This document shows, one piece after another, positions 1 through 7,982 of a DNA stretch of 64,000 nucleotides. A program made the translations under genes and the position numbers. The notes under the pieces were generated by a model that was not told where the DNA came from, ran no database searches, and saw only the letters and a list, made by a program, of their open reading frames with translations. Source of the DNA: DATFXM01 sp035315885 (GTDB taxonomy: Bacteria > Acidobacteriota > Blastocatellia > UBA7656); contig DATFXM010000071.1 in the NCBI GenBank assembly GCA_035315885.1, positions 1 through 64,000 of the forward strand, read 5' to 3'. The stretch's first letter is position 1. Every line of letters starts with the position of its first letter.

Positions 1-2
1 TA

Positions 3-368
3 GAGGCATTGCTGCGCAGGTCCGCTTCCGCTTCGATCAAGCCTGAAGAACTGAGCATACTGGATTTTGGCGATCTGAAGATCGACCTTTCCCGCCACCG
101 AGTGACGCTGCAGGAGCAGGATGTGACCCTGACCCCGATAGAGTTCGACATTTTAAAAATGTTAGCTCGGCGTCCAGGGGTCGTATTCTCGCGAGAGCAG
201 ATTCTGGATGAGATATGGCAGACCAGCTACGAGGGTTACAAGCGGAACATCGATCCCCACGTTAACCGGCTAAGGGCAAAATTGGAGGCCAATCCAAGAA
301 AGCCTCAATATGTCCAAACGGTATGGGGCGTGGGTTATAAGTTCAACGATTCTGCCGCAATCAAGTAA
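3..368 (+). CDS. Response regulator, OmpR/PhoB family, C-terminal part (cut by window edge)
   Basis: The reading frame is open to the left edge of the window, so only the end of the protein is present. It begins with the linker residues EALLRR, typical of the junction between a receiver and an effector domain. A complete OmpR/PhoB-type winged helix follows: a beta-rich start (LSILDFGDLKIDLSRHRVTL), a helix-turn-helix (LTPIEFDILKMLARRPG, then FSREQILDEIW), the recognition helix NIDPHVNRLRAKLE and the wing VQTVWGVGYKF. The phospho-acceptor domain must lie upstream. It is expected to be a DNA-binding transcription factor controlled by a sensor kinase that is not in view. The stop TAA lies 76 bp before the next gene. 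The family is certain; the target genes are unknown. Confidence 0.9.
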   Translation, partial: EALLRRSASASIKPEELSILDFGDLKIDLSRHRVTLQEQDVTLTPIEFDILKMLARRPGVVFSREQILDEIWQTSYEGYKRNIDPHVNRLRAKLEANPRKPQYVQTVWGVGYKFNDSAAIK

Positions 369-444
369 TCTTCTGACCCGGTTGTTTGACGGACCGCGGT
401 GATGTATCCTAACCCGGTGTTCCGGGGACCGGGAGCCTAGTCTC

Positions 445-2220
445 ATGGCAGTAAACAAGCAAGAAACTCAAGGATCACTCGCCACGGTTCGGCGTAAGGT
501 CGAAACGGATCACGATGTTCAGGACGGCATACCTTTCAACGGTTCGCACGTCGAGCAGGGCCTCGAGAACGAGCCCGCCAGAGTTAAGAGCAGGCCTGGG
601 GCGGTGCGTTGGTGGCCGTTGGCCGGCGCCGGCGCTTTGATCCTGACGATCTTGACTATCCTGACTGTGTACTTGCTGGCAGGACGTTCGGCTACCGTCG
701 ACCAACTGGTCATTCTCACCGTTCCTTCAGGGGCTGCTGTCAACCTCAACGGCAAATCGTACGGAACAACGCCGGTAAAGATTGAGCAGATCATCGCTGG
801 GAACTACCAGCTAACAATAACGAAGGAGAACTTCGAGCCGATCGACAGAATCATCCCGATTTCCGATTCGCAACCGCTTGAGTTCACGCTGCAGCCGCTA
901 ACTCCAAGCGAAGTGATTGCTCTTTCGAAGGAGGAGCGGCTTAATCGATACCGGCAACAGGCCGAAGACGCGTTCGCCAATTCACATCTCGCAATACCGT
1001 TTAAAGACAGCGCGCTGTATTACCTCAGCCTGTTGATCGGCGAAGATCCTGGGAACCAGTTTGCGCTGGATATGCGAGAGCGCGTTCGAAAAGTGCTCCA
1101 TCAAACCGCTCAGGCTGCTGCCGCGCATGGGGATTTTGCCCAGGCGCAGGAATTGTACGCGAGCCTGGTGGAGAACTATAACGATGAGGATGCTCGTCAG
1201 GCGCAAATCCGAATGGAAACTCAACTCTACGCCAAGCGAGGCGACATTCGGGACCTGATTCGAAAGGCAGAAGATGCGTTCCAGCACAATCATCTTGTCG
1301 ACCCGCCGCGTATGAACGCGCTCTACTTTGCGAAACAAGTGCTGGTGTTTGATCGGATGAACGAGCGGGCACTTGGAATAAAGCGAGAAATAGAAGACAG
1401 GCTCGTCAAGGAGGCTGAAGCGTACCGCCGGCGCGGCGAGACTGAACAGGCGATCACCGCCTTCGAGAGGATCGTGGAGCTGTTTCCGGACGACAAGGAT
1501 TCGGAATCGAGGTTGCGTGATCTGCAGGCGACGAGACAAGCAGAACAGCGCGAAAAGGATCCTGACCTGTTGAGGTCTCGCGGGCTTCAAAGCTACCGCG
1601 AACAGGATTTTTCCGCGGCGGTTCCGGATCTGGAGCGGGCGGCCTTGAACAACCGAGGAACGCCGGAAGTGATTTTCTCATTGGCCCGCTCGTACATGAA
1701 GCTTGGGCAGCTCGACAAAGCCGTCGCCTACTTTGTACAGGTGCCCGAGAGCGACGATGAGTCTTATCGATCGGCCCAGGCGTCGCTGGGTGACATAGCG
1801 GAGATGCGGAGCGATACGAACCGGGCGGTCGAGTTCTACAAGCGCGCAAGGCGGCTCGGAGGAAGCACCCTTTATCCGCTTGGAACGCTGGATGAAAAAA
1901 TTGAGCGGATTGAAAAGAAGCAGAAAGAGAAGGAAGACGAGCCGGTCCCAGTTACAATTCGCGTCAAGCATCAACACGGCGGACTTTTGGGAAGGTCGTG
2001 CACCGGCCTGTTGACTGTTGATTCAAAAGGCGTCAAGTACGAAGGCAGCGAGCACGTCTACTCTTCCAATCTCCTCGGAGTAGCGGTCAGGATTGTCGGC
2101 GATGAGATGACGCTGCAGCTTCAGAAGAGCACGGTGACATTCAAAGTACCGAGGGCCGACGCGGAACGTTTTCGGCAGGCACTCGGCCGATATCAACAGC
2201 AGGGCTTGCGCAGTCAATGA
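445..2220 (+). CDS. PEGA-domain and TPR-repeat membrane protein
   Basis: This is a 591-residue protein with a hydrophilic N-terminus, one membrane segment at about residues 57-79 (WWPLAGAGALILTILTILTV) and a PEGA domain at about 88-152 (VPSGAAVNLNGKSYGTTP ... GNYQLTITKENFEP). Tetratricopeptide-like helices follow at about 165-500. A basic/acidic linker (KKQKEKEDE) then leads to a C-terminal beta-rich domain at about 505-590 with LLTVDSKGVKYEGSEHVY. PEGA domains are surface beta-sandwich modules, and TPRs bind proteins, so a structural or scaffold role at the envelope is plausible. No enzymatic motif is visible. The ATG at 445 is the only sensible start. The stop codon is followed immediately by a CTGAG heptad repeat shared with the converging gene. 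Confidence 0.8.
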   Translation: MAVNKQETQGSLATVRRKVETDHDVQDGIPFNGSHVEQGLENEPARVKSRPGAVRWWPLAGAGALILTILTILTVYLLAGRSATVDQLVILTVPSGAAVNLNGKSYGTTPVKIEQIIAGNYQLTITKENFEPIDRIIPISDSQPLEFTLQPLTPSEVIALSKEERLNRYRQQAEDAFANSHLAIPFKDSALYYLSLLIGEDPGNQFALDMRERVRKVLHQTAQAAAAHGDFAQAQELYASLVENYNDEDARQAQIRMETQLYAKRGDIRDLIRKAEDAFQHNHLVDPPRMNALYFAKQVLVFDRMNERALGIKREIEDRLVKEAEAYRRRGETEQAITAFERIVELFPDDKDSESRLRDLQATRQAEQREKDPDLLRSRGLQSYREQDFSAAVPDLERAALNNRGTPEVIFSLARSYMKLGQLDKAVAYFVQVPESDDESYRSAQASLGDIAEMRSDTNRAVEFYKRARRLGGSTLYPLGTLDEKIERIEKKQKEKEDEPVPVTIRVKHQHGGLLGRSCTGLLTVDSKGVKYEGSEHVYSSNLLGVAVRIVGDEMTLQLQKSTVTFKVPRADAERFRQALGRYQQQGLRSQ

Positions 2221-2264
2221 AGTTCTGAGTTCTGAATGCGCTACCAACTCAGAACTCAGTACTG
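2221..2264. repeat. Inverted heptad repeat between convergent gene ends
   Basis: Two CTGAG heptads (TTCTGAG, then the degenerate TTCTGAA) start just after the stop at 2220. About 14 bp later they meet the inverted copy AACTCAGAACTCAGTACT. The arms GTTCTGAGTT and AACTCAGAAC can pair. The stop codon of the converging HD gene (TGA on the minus strand, 2256-2258) lies inside the right arm, so the repeat supplies the end of that gene. There is no T-run, but the position fits a bidirectional terminator. Confidence 0.75.
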
Positions 2265-3542
2265 GATTAGTTCCGCCATCCCCGCGGTTGCTTCAACAGG
2301 AAAACATAGCCGTTCTATTTGGTAGCCCCGCATGCTCCGCACAAGCTCCGACACTTCGCTGATTTCTCGGATTTCCTTTTTCAACTCATCCTCAATGTAG
2401 ATCAAGCTGTGCGGCGCTACGTCAACCGGCGAATAGTAACCATAGAACGGGATGTCTGCGGCCCGATCCTTGACCAGGTAATAGTCGGGGTCAAACCCAT
2501 GCCGCGCCACCACCCCTCGCGCACGTTCCCAGAAAGACTCCGAGTCCTGACCGCTGGCCGCAACATCGAGCGTCTTAAACAAGCGTCGATTGAGCAGTCG
2601 CTGCGAGAGGTCGCTCAGTACCGAATCTGACGACCTGGACCAAACTTTTAACTGGAACATCAGATCATTGTCGTCCAACTGCAAATACTCTTGCGGAGAG
2701 ATTTGATCGCCCCCAAGTATTCTGGCCAGGACCTCCTTAGATTCGTTCTTCGTTTCCTTTCCAGAAACTTGAGCGGCTCCAATTGCGCGCGCTCGTTTCA
2801 GGGTGGCAAGCAGCACTGCCTCCGCCGATCGCAGAGTTCTGTGAAAGTACACTTGCCTGAACATGTAGTATCGCGCCTGCAGGTATTCTTCGACTGCGTA
2901 TAGGCCCTTGATGTCCACAACGATCCGATCAGCCTCAGAGTCTATCCCAAGCGCGTGCAGCACCCATTCGAGGTCGTAGATCCCGTACTTCGCGCCGGTC
3001 ATCAGACTGTCGCGCAACAAGTAGTCCATCCGATCGCAATCGAGCTGAGAGGAAACAAGCTGGGAAACAAAGGCGGGCTTATATGCGCGCTGGTACAGAT
3101 CAGCCAGCAGGCTTGGAAGTCGAGGGTCAAACTCGCGAAGGATCTGATTGACCTCGGTATTCGGGTCGCTGACGATTTTGCGTGTCCAGTCCTCGTGATG
3201 AAAACCGAAGGCCTTTTCCACAACGTGTGAAAAGGGTCCGTGGCCCAGGTCGTGCAGCAGTGCGCCTGCTCGACCGACGACGCGAGCCTCTTCGCTGATT
3301 TGATTGCGAGAGCCCAGAAGGTTGAGTGCTCGAGTCATCAGGTGCATCACACCAATGGAATGGGTGAAGCGGCTGTGCTCTGCCCCCTGATAGGTGAACA
3401 TCGCGAGGCCGAGCTGCCGGACTCGGCGCAAGCGCTGAAACTCGCTCGAGTCGATCAAATCGACGATGAGCTTATCGTCGGGTACTCGCTCGTCGAGCGA
3501 GATAATATTGTGAACGGGATCGCGATAGTTTCGTTGGTGCAA
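2256..3542 (-). CDS. HD-domain phosphohydrolase (dNTPase-like, COG1078 type)
   Basis: The protein belongs to the HD superfamily of metal-dependent phosphohydrolases, in the group related to dGTP triphosphohydrolases. It shows the N-terminal signature RDPVHNIISLD, then RRVRQLGLAMFTYQGAEHSR with FTHSIGVMHL (first metal histidine), the HD pair in LLHDLGHGPFSH, and the later aspartate in SSQLDCDRMDYLLRDS. The frame is open to a GTG at 3578. I prefer the TTG at 3542 because a GAGGGG ribosome site lies 7-9 bases upstream and it gives the family-like N-terminus MHQRNYRDPVHN. Likely substrates are deoxynucleoside triphosphates or another nucleotide phosphate; the sequence does not decide. It is transcribed away from the permease gene upstream. 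Confidence 0.88.
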   Translation of the reverse strand: MHQRNYRDPVHNIISLDERVPDDKLIVDLIDSSEFQRLRRVRQLGLAMFTYQGAEHSRFTHSIGVMHLMTRALNLLGSRNQISEEARVVGRAGALLHDLGHGPFSHVVEKAFGFHHEDWTRKIVSDPNTEVNQILREFDPRLPSLLADLYQRAYKPAFVSQLVSSQLDCDRMDYLLRDSLMTGAKYGIYDLEWVLHALGIDSEADRIVVDIKGLYAVEEYLQARYYMFRQVYFHRTLRSAEAVLLATLKRARAIGAAQVSGKETKNESKEVLARILGGDQISPQEYLQLDDNDLMFQLKVWSRSSDSVLSDLSQRLLNRRLFKTLDVAASGQDSESFWERARGVVARHGFDPDYYLVKDRAADIPFYGYYSPVDVAPHSLIYIEDELKKEIREISEVSELVRSMRGYQIERLCFPVEATAGMAELIQY

Positions 3543-3598
3543 ACGCCAGCCCCTCGCAATGTAGCGATAGTAGCACACTGCGATTGGACTAGTTCAAG

Positions 3599-3719
3599 TT
3601 CTGAGTTCTGAGTGGCGATGGTGTGTGTGCCGAGCGCTGGGTAGCCCGCAGAAAAAAGGACGCAACCCTGGACTGGGCGACGTAACCCCTTCGGGGTTGG
3701 CACTCAGAACTCAGAGCTT
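3599..3719. repeat. Heptad-bracketed palindromic element, short form
   Basis: The left arm has two TTCTGAG units (3599-3612). The centre holds a single core with CGCAACCCTGGACTGGGCGA and the palindrome AACCCCTTCGGGGTT. The right arm has CTCAGAA and CTCAGAG (3703-3716). It ends four bases before the stop codon of the permease gene, which reads in from the right. It is the compact version of the element at 5444-5789. Confidence 0.75.
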
Positions 3720-3722
3720 CTC

Positions 3723-5258
3723 TTACCTTCCCGCTTCGGCGGGCTCGATCGCTGGCTTGTTCGCCGGCGATGCCGTTGAAGGACGCGTTCTCATCACGCT
3801 GTGCCTGCGCCCATAGAATCCGTATATGCATAAGCCTATTGCAAGCCACACCGCGAGCCTCAACCAATTCTCAACCGGCAACGAGAACATCAACAGCAAA
3901 CAGGTGAGGATTCCCAAAATGGGAATCAACGGCACTAACGGCGCGCGAAACGGACGCGGGGCATCCGGATTCGTTCGGCGCATTATCATGACCGCGCCGC
4001 ACACGATCGCAAACGCAAGAAGAGTTCCGATGTTCACCAGCGTGAGCAATACATCAATCGGCAGGAAGGCAGCGGTCAGACCAACAAATACTCCGGTGGC
4101 GATTGTTCCCTTCCAAGGCGTACAGAACCGCTCGTGCACCGCGCCGAAAAACCTCGCCGGCAGAAGTCCGTCGCGCGCCATCGCGAGCAGAATTCGAGCC
4201 TGGCTCAGCATGGTCACCAAGACCACCGATGTTATGCCCGCAACTGCTCCCATCGAGATGAGCAGTTGCGCCCAGGTCAGGCCGTTTTGCTTGAATGCGT
4301 TGGCGACCGGAGCATTCACGTCGAGCTTGTCATAGGGCACCATCCCGGTCAGCACTGCGGTTACCGCCATGTACAGCACCGTGCACAACACCAGCGAAAC
4401 GATGATGCCGATCGGAACGTCTCGCTGAGGCTTCCTGGCCTCTTCGGCGTGGGTCGACACCGAGTCGAATCCGATGTACGCAAAGAAAATCAACGCTGCG
4501 CCCGCCAACATTCCGAGCGGTTGCCCTCCCACGTCGTGCTGGCCGGCTATCATTTTGCCGAAGAAGCTGACCCCGGTCAGTCCGTACGGAGCGAACGGAT
4601 GCCAGTTGGCTGAGTTGACGTAGAAGATTCCCACAAAGATCACCAGCAGCACTATTAAAACTTTGGTGATCACCATTGCGGCGTTGAACGAGGCGCTTTC
4701 TTTTATGCCGCGAACGAGGACGACGGTCGCGATTCCGGTGATCACAATCGCGGGGAAGTCTATAACGGTTCCGGTCGCGACCCATTTTCCCTGCTTGAAA
4801 TCGAATGGGGCGCCGGTCAGAGCGTTCGGCAGATGGAGCCCGAATATGCCGATGAGGTCTTGAAAGTAGGCCGAAGCGCCGTGAGTGACAGTCGCTGCGC
4901 TGACCGCGTATTCAAGCACGAGATCCCATCCGATGATCCATGCGAAAAGCTCTCCCAGCGTCGCGTAGGCGTAGGTGTACGCCGAACCCGCAACGGGCAC
5001 CATCGATGCAAACTCTGCGTAGCACAGCGCTGCGAACACGCATGCAGTGCCTGCGACGACGTACGACAGGATCAAGGCCGGGCCCGCTGTGTTATGCGCA
5101 GCCGCGCCGGTAGCAACAAAGATTCCGGCACCGATGATTGCGCCGACACCAAGGCTTGTGAGTTGCACAGGCCCAAGCACCCGCTTGAGTCTGTGCTCTC
5201 CATCCATTTCCTCGAAGAGCAGAGAGAGAGGCTTTTTCGCGAACAGACGAGTGGCCAT
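3723..5258 (-). CDS. APC-family amino acid permease (cationic amino acid transporter type)
   Basis: This is a 511-residue inner-membrane transporter with about 12-14 hydrophobic segments. The APC signature GAIIGAGIF sits in the first membrane helix at residues 39-47, followed by YAEFASMVPVAGSAYTYAY and GWDLVLEYAV, the pattern of the YfnA/CAT branch of amino acid/polyamine permeases. Later EEARKPQRDVPIGI marks the cytoplasmic loop conserved in the family. It probably imports an amino acid by proton symport; specificity cannot be read. The ATG at 5258 is preceded by a GAGGT ribosome site eight bases upstream. It stands alone, with a repeat element at its 3' end and a promoter region upstream shared with nothing. 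Confidence 0.93.
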   Translation of the reverse strand: MATRLFAKKPLSLLFEEMDGEHRLKRVLGPVQLTSLGVGAIIGAGIFVATGAAAHNTAGPALILSYVVAGTACVFAALCYAEFASMVPVAGSAYTYAYATLGELFAWIIGWDLVLEYAVSAATVTHGASAYFQDLIGIFGLHLPNALTGAPFDFKQGKWVATGTVIDFPAIVITGIATVVLVRGIKESASFNAAMVITKVLIVLLVIFVGIFYVNSANWHPFAPYGLTGVSFFGKMIAGQHDVGGQPLGMLAGAALIFFAYIGFDSVSTHAEEARKPQRDVPIGIIVSLVLCTVLYMAVTAVLTGMVPYDKLDVNAPVANAFKQNGLTWAQLLISMGAVAGITSVVLVTMLSQARILLAMARDGLLPARFFGAVHERFCTPWKGTIATGVFVGLTAAFLPIDVLLTLVNIGTLLAFAIVCGAVMIMRRTNPDAPRPFRAPLVPLIPILGILTCLLLMFSLPVENWLRLAVWLAIGLCIYGFYGRRHSVMRTRPSTASPANKPAIEPAEAGR

Positions 5259-5443
5259 TCTGGTTTACCTCGATTGGTATTGCGAACCCGATCAAGCGGG
5301 GGCTACCGGGGCTGCCCCGGCCAAGAACACCAAACCAGTGCTTGATGGCGCGACTATAGGAGCGAGTCAGACAGCGGGCAATGAAATTGGAACGAACGGT
5401 TGTTGGAAGGAATAAGCGCGCGTTTCAAGGGAACGAAGGACAG

Positions 5444-5789
5444 TGCTGAGTGCTGAGTCCTGAGTCCTGAGTGCTGAGTGCTGAGTATTGAGGGCTGAGT
5501 GCCAACCCCGAAGGGGTTGCGTCGTCCAGCCCAGGGTTGCCGTCGGCGGCTACCCTGGGTAAACCGGAGAACAAGGTCGCAACCCTGAAAGGGTTGCGTA
5601 ATCGATCTAAGAAATCACCGTTTTGCGGGTCACGACGCAACCCCTACAGGGTTGCGACCTTGTTCTGCGGTCTACCCAAGGTAGCCGCAGACGGCAACCC
5701 TGGGCTGGACGACGCAACGCCTACAGGGTTGGCACTCAAGACTCACCACTCAAGACTCAGCACTCAGGACTCAGGACTCAGCACTCAGC
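5444..5789. repeat. Large symmetrical heptad-bracketed palindrome (REPIN-like)
   Basis: This 346-bp intergenic element has mirror architecture. The left arm is eight 7-bp units (TGCTGAG, TCCTGAG and variants, 5444-5499). Then comes a core of about 100 bp with the hairpins CAACCCCGAAGGGGTTG and CCCAGGGTTGCCG...GGCTACCCTGGG. A linker of about 45 bp (5596-5640) follows, then the same core inverted (about 5636-5733), then eight units of the inverted heptad (CTCAGCA, CTCAGGA and variants, 5734-5789). The two arms could fold on each other along more than 150 bases. It ends four bases before the stop of the LytTR gene. No protein is encoded; the open frames across it are low-complexity. Confidence 0.9.
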
Positions 5790-5792
5790 ACT

Positions 5793-6569
5793 TCACAAGG
5801 AGCCTCCGAGCAATTCCCCAAGCTTCTTGCGGCAGCTTCGGCTCAACATCAGCTCAGTGCCGTCGTGCAGCACAACGCGATATTCGTTATGAAACCAGGG
5901 CTGCAGCTCGCGCACCCTCTCGATGTTGACGATGGTTGATCGGTGAATGCGTGGAAAGCGAGAGGGATCCAGCTGCGCCTCCAGAGTGCCGATCGCCTCG
6001 CGCAACAGGTAGGAATCGTTTCCGACGTGGAGCCTGACATACTTGCCCTCTGCCTCAATCCAGTCGATCTCGTCCGTCTTCAGAAAGAAAACTCGGCCTG
6101 ATGTCTTGATAACCAGCCGATCAAGACTATTGCCCCTTGTCTTGAGCTGTTGAAGCAACGCGAGCGTCTGCTCGCGAAAACCGCCCTCGCGGTCAGACGC
6201 CAGTCGGGCCTTTGCTCGTTCAACCGCTTTCTCAAATCGAGAACGGTCAAACGGCTTCAAGAGGTAATCGACCGCCGAGACTTCAAAAGCACGGAGCGCG
6301 TACGAGTCATAAGCGGTGACGAAAATGATCAGAGGCAAATCTAAGCCGGTTACCCGTTCGAGTGTTTCGAACCCGTCGACCTCCGGCATTTGAACGTCGA
6401 GAAAAACCAGGTCGGGCTTCAGACTGATTATTGCATCTGCCGCGGCAGTACCTTCTCCGCACTCGCCTACTATTTCAAACTCGTGGTCGGATGCGAGCAG
6501 GCGGCGAATTCGCCGGCGCGCCAGGGGCTCGTCGTCGACTAAGAGGGTGCGGATTGATTTCGTGCTCAT
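5793..6569 (-). CDS. LytTR-type response regulator
   Basis: This is a 258-residue two-domain DNA-binding regulator. The receiver (1-125) has the acidic pair in LLVDDEP (D12, D13), the phospho-acceptor D58 in FLDVQMPEVDG, T85 in FVTAYDSYALRAF and K105 in YLLKPF. The C-terminal LytTR domain (about 150-255) shows FLKTDEIDWIEAEGKYVRLH, RIHRSTIVNI and ELQPWFHNEYRVVL. These are the beta-strand elements that contact DNA in the AgrA/LytR family. Its start overlaps the stop of the upstream kinase gene by 4 bp, so the two are translated together and form one two-component pair. The target promoters are not identifiable. Confidence 0.95.
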   Translation of the reverse strand: MSTKSIRTLLVDDEPLARRRIRRLLASDHEFEIVGECGEGTAAADAIISLKPDLVFLDVQMPEVDGFETLERVTGLDLPLIIFVTAYDSYALRAFEVSAVDYLLKPFDRSRFEKAVERAKARLASDREGGFREQTLALLQQLKTRGNSLDRLVIKTSGRVFFLKTDEIDWIEAEGKYVRLHVGNDSYLLREAIGTLEAQLDPSRFPRIHRSTIVNIERVRELQPWFHNEYRVVLHDGTELMLSRSCRKKLGELLGGSL

Positions 6570-7705
6570 ACCTCGGCAGGCTGAGGTTCATGAATCGGGA
6601 ATCTATCCAAAGGAATGGCCAGAGTAACCTCGAACCCTCCTCGATCTCCCTGTTTGAAATCAAAGCGGTGCTCAGAACCGTAGAGCTGCTGGAGCCTCGC
6701 TCGCGTATTTGCAAGACCTACTCCGGAGCCGGTCGCCGGTTGGAACTCGCCCGGTCCGTCGTCGGAGACCTTTAGCAAAAGCGTAGATCCTTCTCGGTGG
6801 GCTGCTATTTCAACCACCCCCGCACCGGCGCGCTTCGAGATCCCGTGCTTGATAGCGTTCTCAACAAGCGGCTGAAGCACCAGGTTGGGTACTCGCGCGG
6901 TCAGCGTTTCCGGATCGATCGAAAACACCACGTGCAGTCGATCCTGAAACCGCACGCGTTCGATATCCAGATAGCAGCGAAGAAACTCGAGCTCTTCGTG
7001 CAACGACAACTCCTGCGCGCCGGAGTTCTGCAGGGTCATTCGCAGGAAATCCCCGAGCCGGGCGAGCATCTGATCGGCGGATTCAGGGTCTTCCTCGAGC
7101 AGCGCTGAAATCGAGTTCAATGTGTTGAACAGAAAATGAGGCTGCAACTGCATCTTCAACGCATCGAGTTGAGCCTGCGCGACCCGCAGTCGTGCTTCGG
7201 CAAGCTCAGTCTTGAGCCTGGAGATCTTGAGCGCTTCGTCTTGATGACGTCGATAGTAGTCGACAAGCTGGCTGAACAGCAGAATCGTGCCGTAGCTCAT
7301 GAACCCGGTCGGCAAATTGAACAGAAAAAGATACGTGTACAGTCCCTGCAGCGACGCCAGCCTCTGATATGCGGCTACGTGCAGCAGCCAGCCGACCAGC
7401 AGGTAAATCGCGCGGTGTCCCGCGGAAACAAACAGACAGGCAAAGATATGCATCAGTCCGTGCATGATCCGCTGTCCGCGCTCCAGCGGGAACTTTCGCG
7501 ATACCCAGAATACAAGCGGCGAGAGAGCTGCCCAGATGAACCAGTAGGGCAACTCCCAGACAAGCATCTGCAGAAGGCTTGGCTGTTCCTTGAATATCGC
7601 GACGTAGTGATCGGCGAACAGATAGTAGTTCAGCGTGAACGACAGACCTACAAGCGTCCAGCCGATCAGAATTGCCGTCCACAGTAGACGCTGTCGTCGT
7701 TGCAT
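6566..7705 (-). CDS. Sensor histidine kinase, LytS/YehU family
   Basis: This is a 379-residue membrane kinase. Four or so hydrophobic segments lie in residues 8-150 and a short coiled region at about 155-185. The His_kinase motif QLQPHFLFNTLNSIS follows, with phospho-acceptor H190. The ATPase domain has the N box LVENAIKHGI (N283), the G1 box VSDDGPGE (about 314-320) and the second G box GSGVGLANTRARLQQLYG. It lacks a large periplasmic domain, so the stimulus is probably sensed within the membrane. It phosphorylates the LytTR regulator encoded just downstream with a 4-bp overlap. The start ATG at 7705 opens the two-gene operon. Heptad repeats lie between it and the divergent alpha-galactosidase gene. 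Confidence 0.95.
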   Translation of the reverse strand: MQRRQRLLWTAILIGWTLVGLSFTLNYYLFADHYVAIFKEQPSLLQMLVWELPYWFIWAALSPLVFWVSRKFPLERGQRIMHGLMHIFACLFVSAGHRAIYLLVGWLLHVAAYQRLASLQGLYTYLFLFNLPTGFMSYGTILLFSQLVDYYRRHQDEALKISRLKTELAEARLRVAQAQLDALKMQLQPHFLFNTLNSISALLEEDPESADQMLARLGDFLRMTLQNSGAQELSLHEELEFLRCYLDIERVRFQDRLHVVFSIDPETLTARVPNLVLQPLVENAIKHGISKRAGAGVVEIAAHREGSTLLLKVSDDGPGEFQPATGSGVGLANTRARLQQLYGSEHRFDFKQGDRGGFEVTLAIPLDRFPIHEPQPAEV

Positions 7706-7774
7706 TACGCCTGCCTCTCAGATTGTCAACATAGTAAATAGTTGGCGATGAATAGTAAATGGTGCACTCAGAAG

Positions 7775-7966
7775 TTCTGAGTCCTGAGTCCTGAGTTCTG
7801 AGTCATGAGCGTCGACACTCCCGGGCTTCTGAGTTGCTGGACAGAAAAAAAACAAAACCAAACCGCGTTCTGAAACGTCTTTTGTTGGGAACGGATGCTG
7901 AGTTCTGAGTCCTGAGCTCTGAGTGGTATTAGCTTGTCGAAGCTCACGACTCAGAGCTCAGAACTT
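7775..7966. repeat. Heptad repeats upstream of the alpha-galactosidase gene
   Basis: Five units (TTCTGAG, TCCTGAG, TCCTGAG, TTCTGAG, TCATGAG) fill 7775-7809. Four more (TGCTGAG, TTCTGAG, TCCTGAG, CTCTGAG) fill 7896-7923, and their inverse (CTCACGA, CTCAGAG, CTCAGAA) lies at 7943-7963. The second and third groups can form a hairpin that ends a few bases before the ribosome binding site of the alpha-galactosidase gene at 7970. The gap between the groups (about 7810-7895) shows a short A-run but nothing I can name. Confidence 0.75.
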
Positions 7967-7982
7967 CCTGGAGGTGAAGCGA

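Noticed and set aside
3826..4335. 169-residue frame on the plus strand inside the permease gene
   Set aside because: It is antisense to a well-recognised permease and has no family features.
4833..5345. 170-residue frame antisense to the permease start
   Set aside because: High-GC shadow of the permease with arginine/histidine-rich, unstructured composition.
5444..5789. CRISPR array
   Set aside because: The repeated unit is 7 bp, without spacers, and the two sides are in inverse orientation. No Cas gene is present.
5425..5929. Open frames across the element at 5444-5789
   Set aside because: Same reason: the frames arise from heptads and palindromic cores and read into the LytTR gene in antisense.
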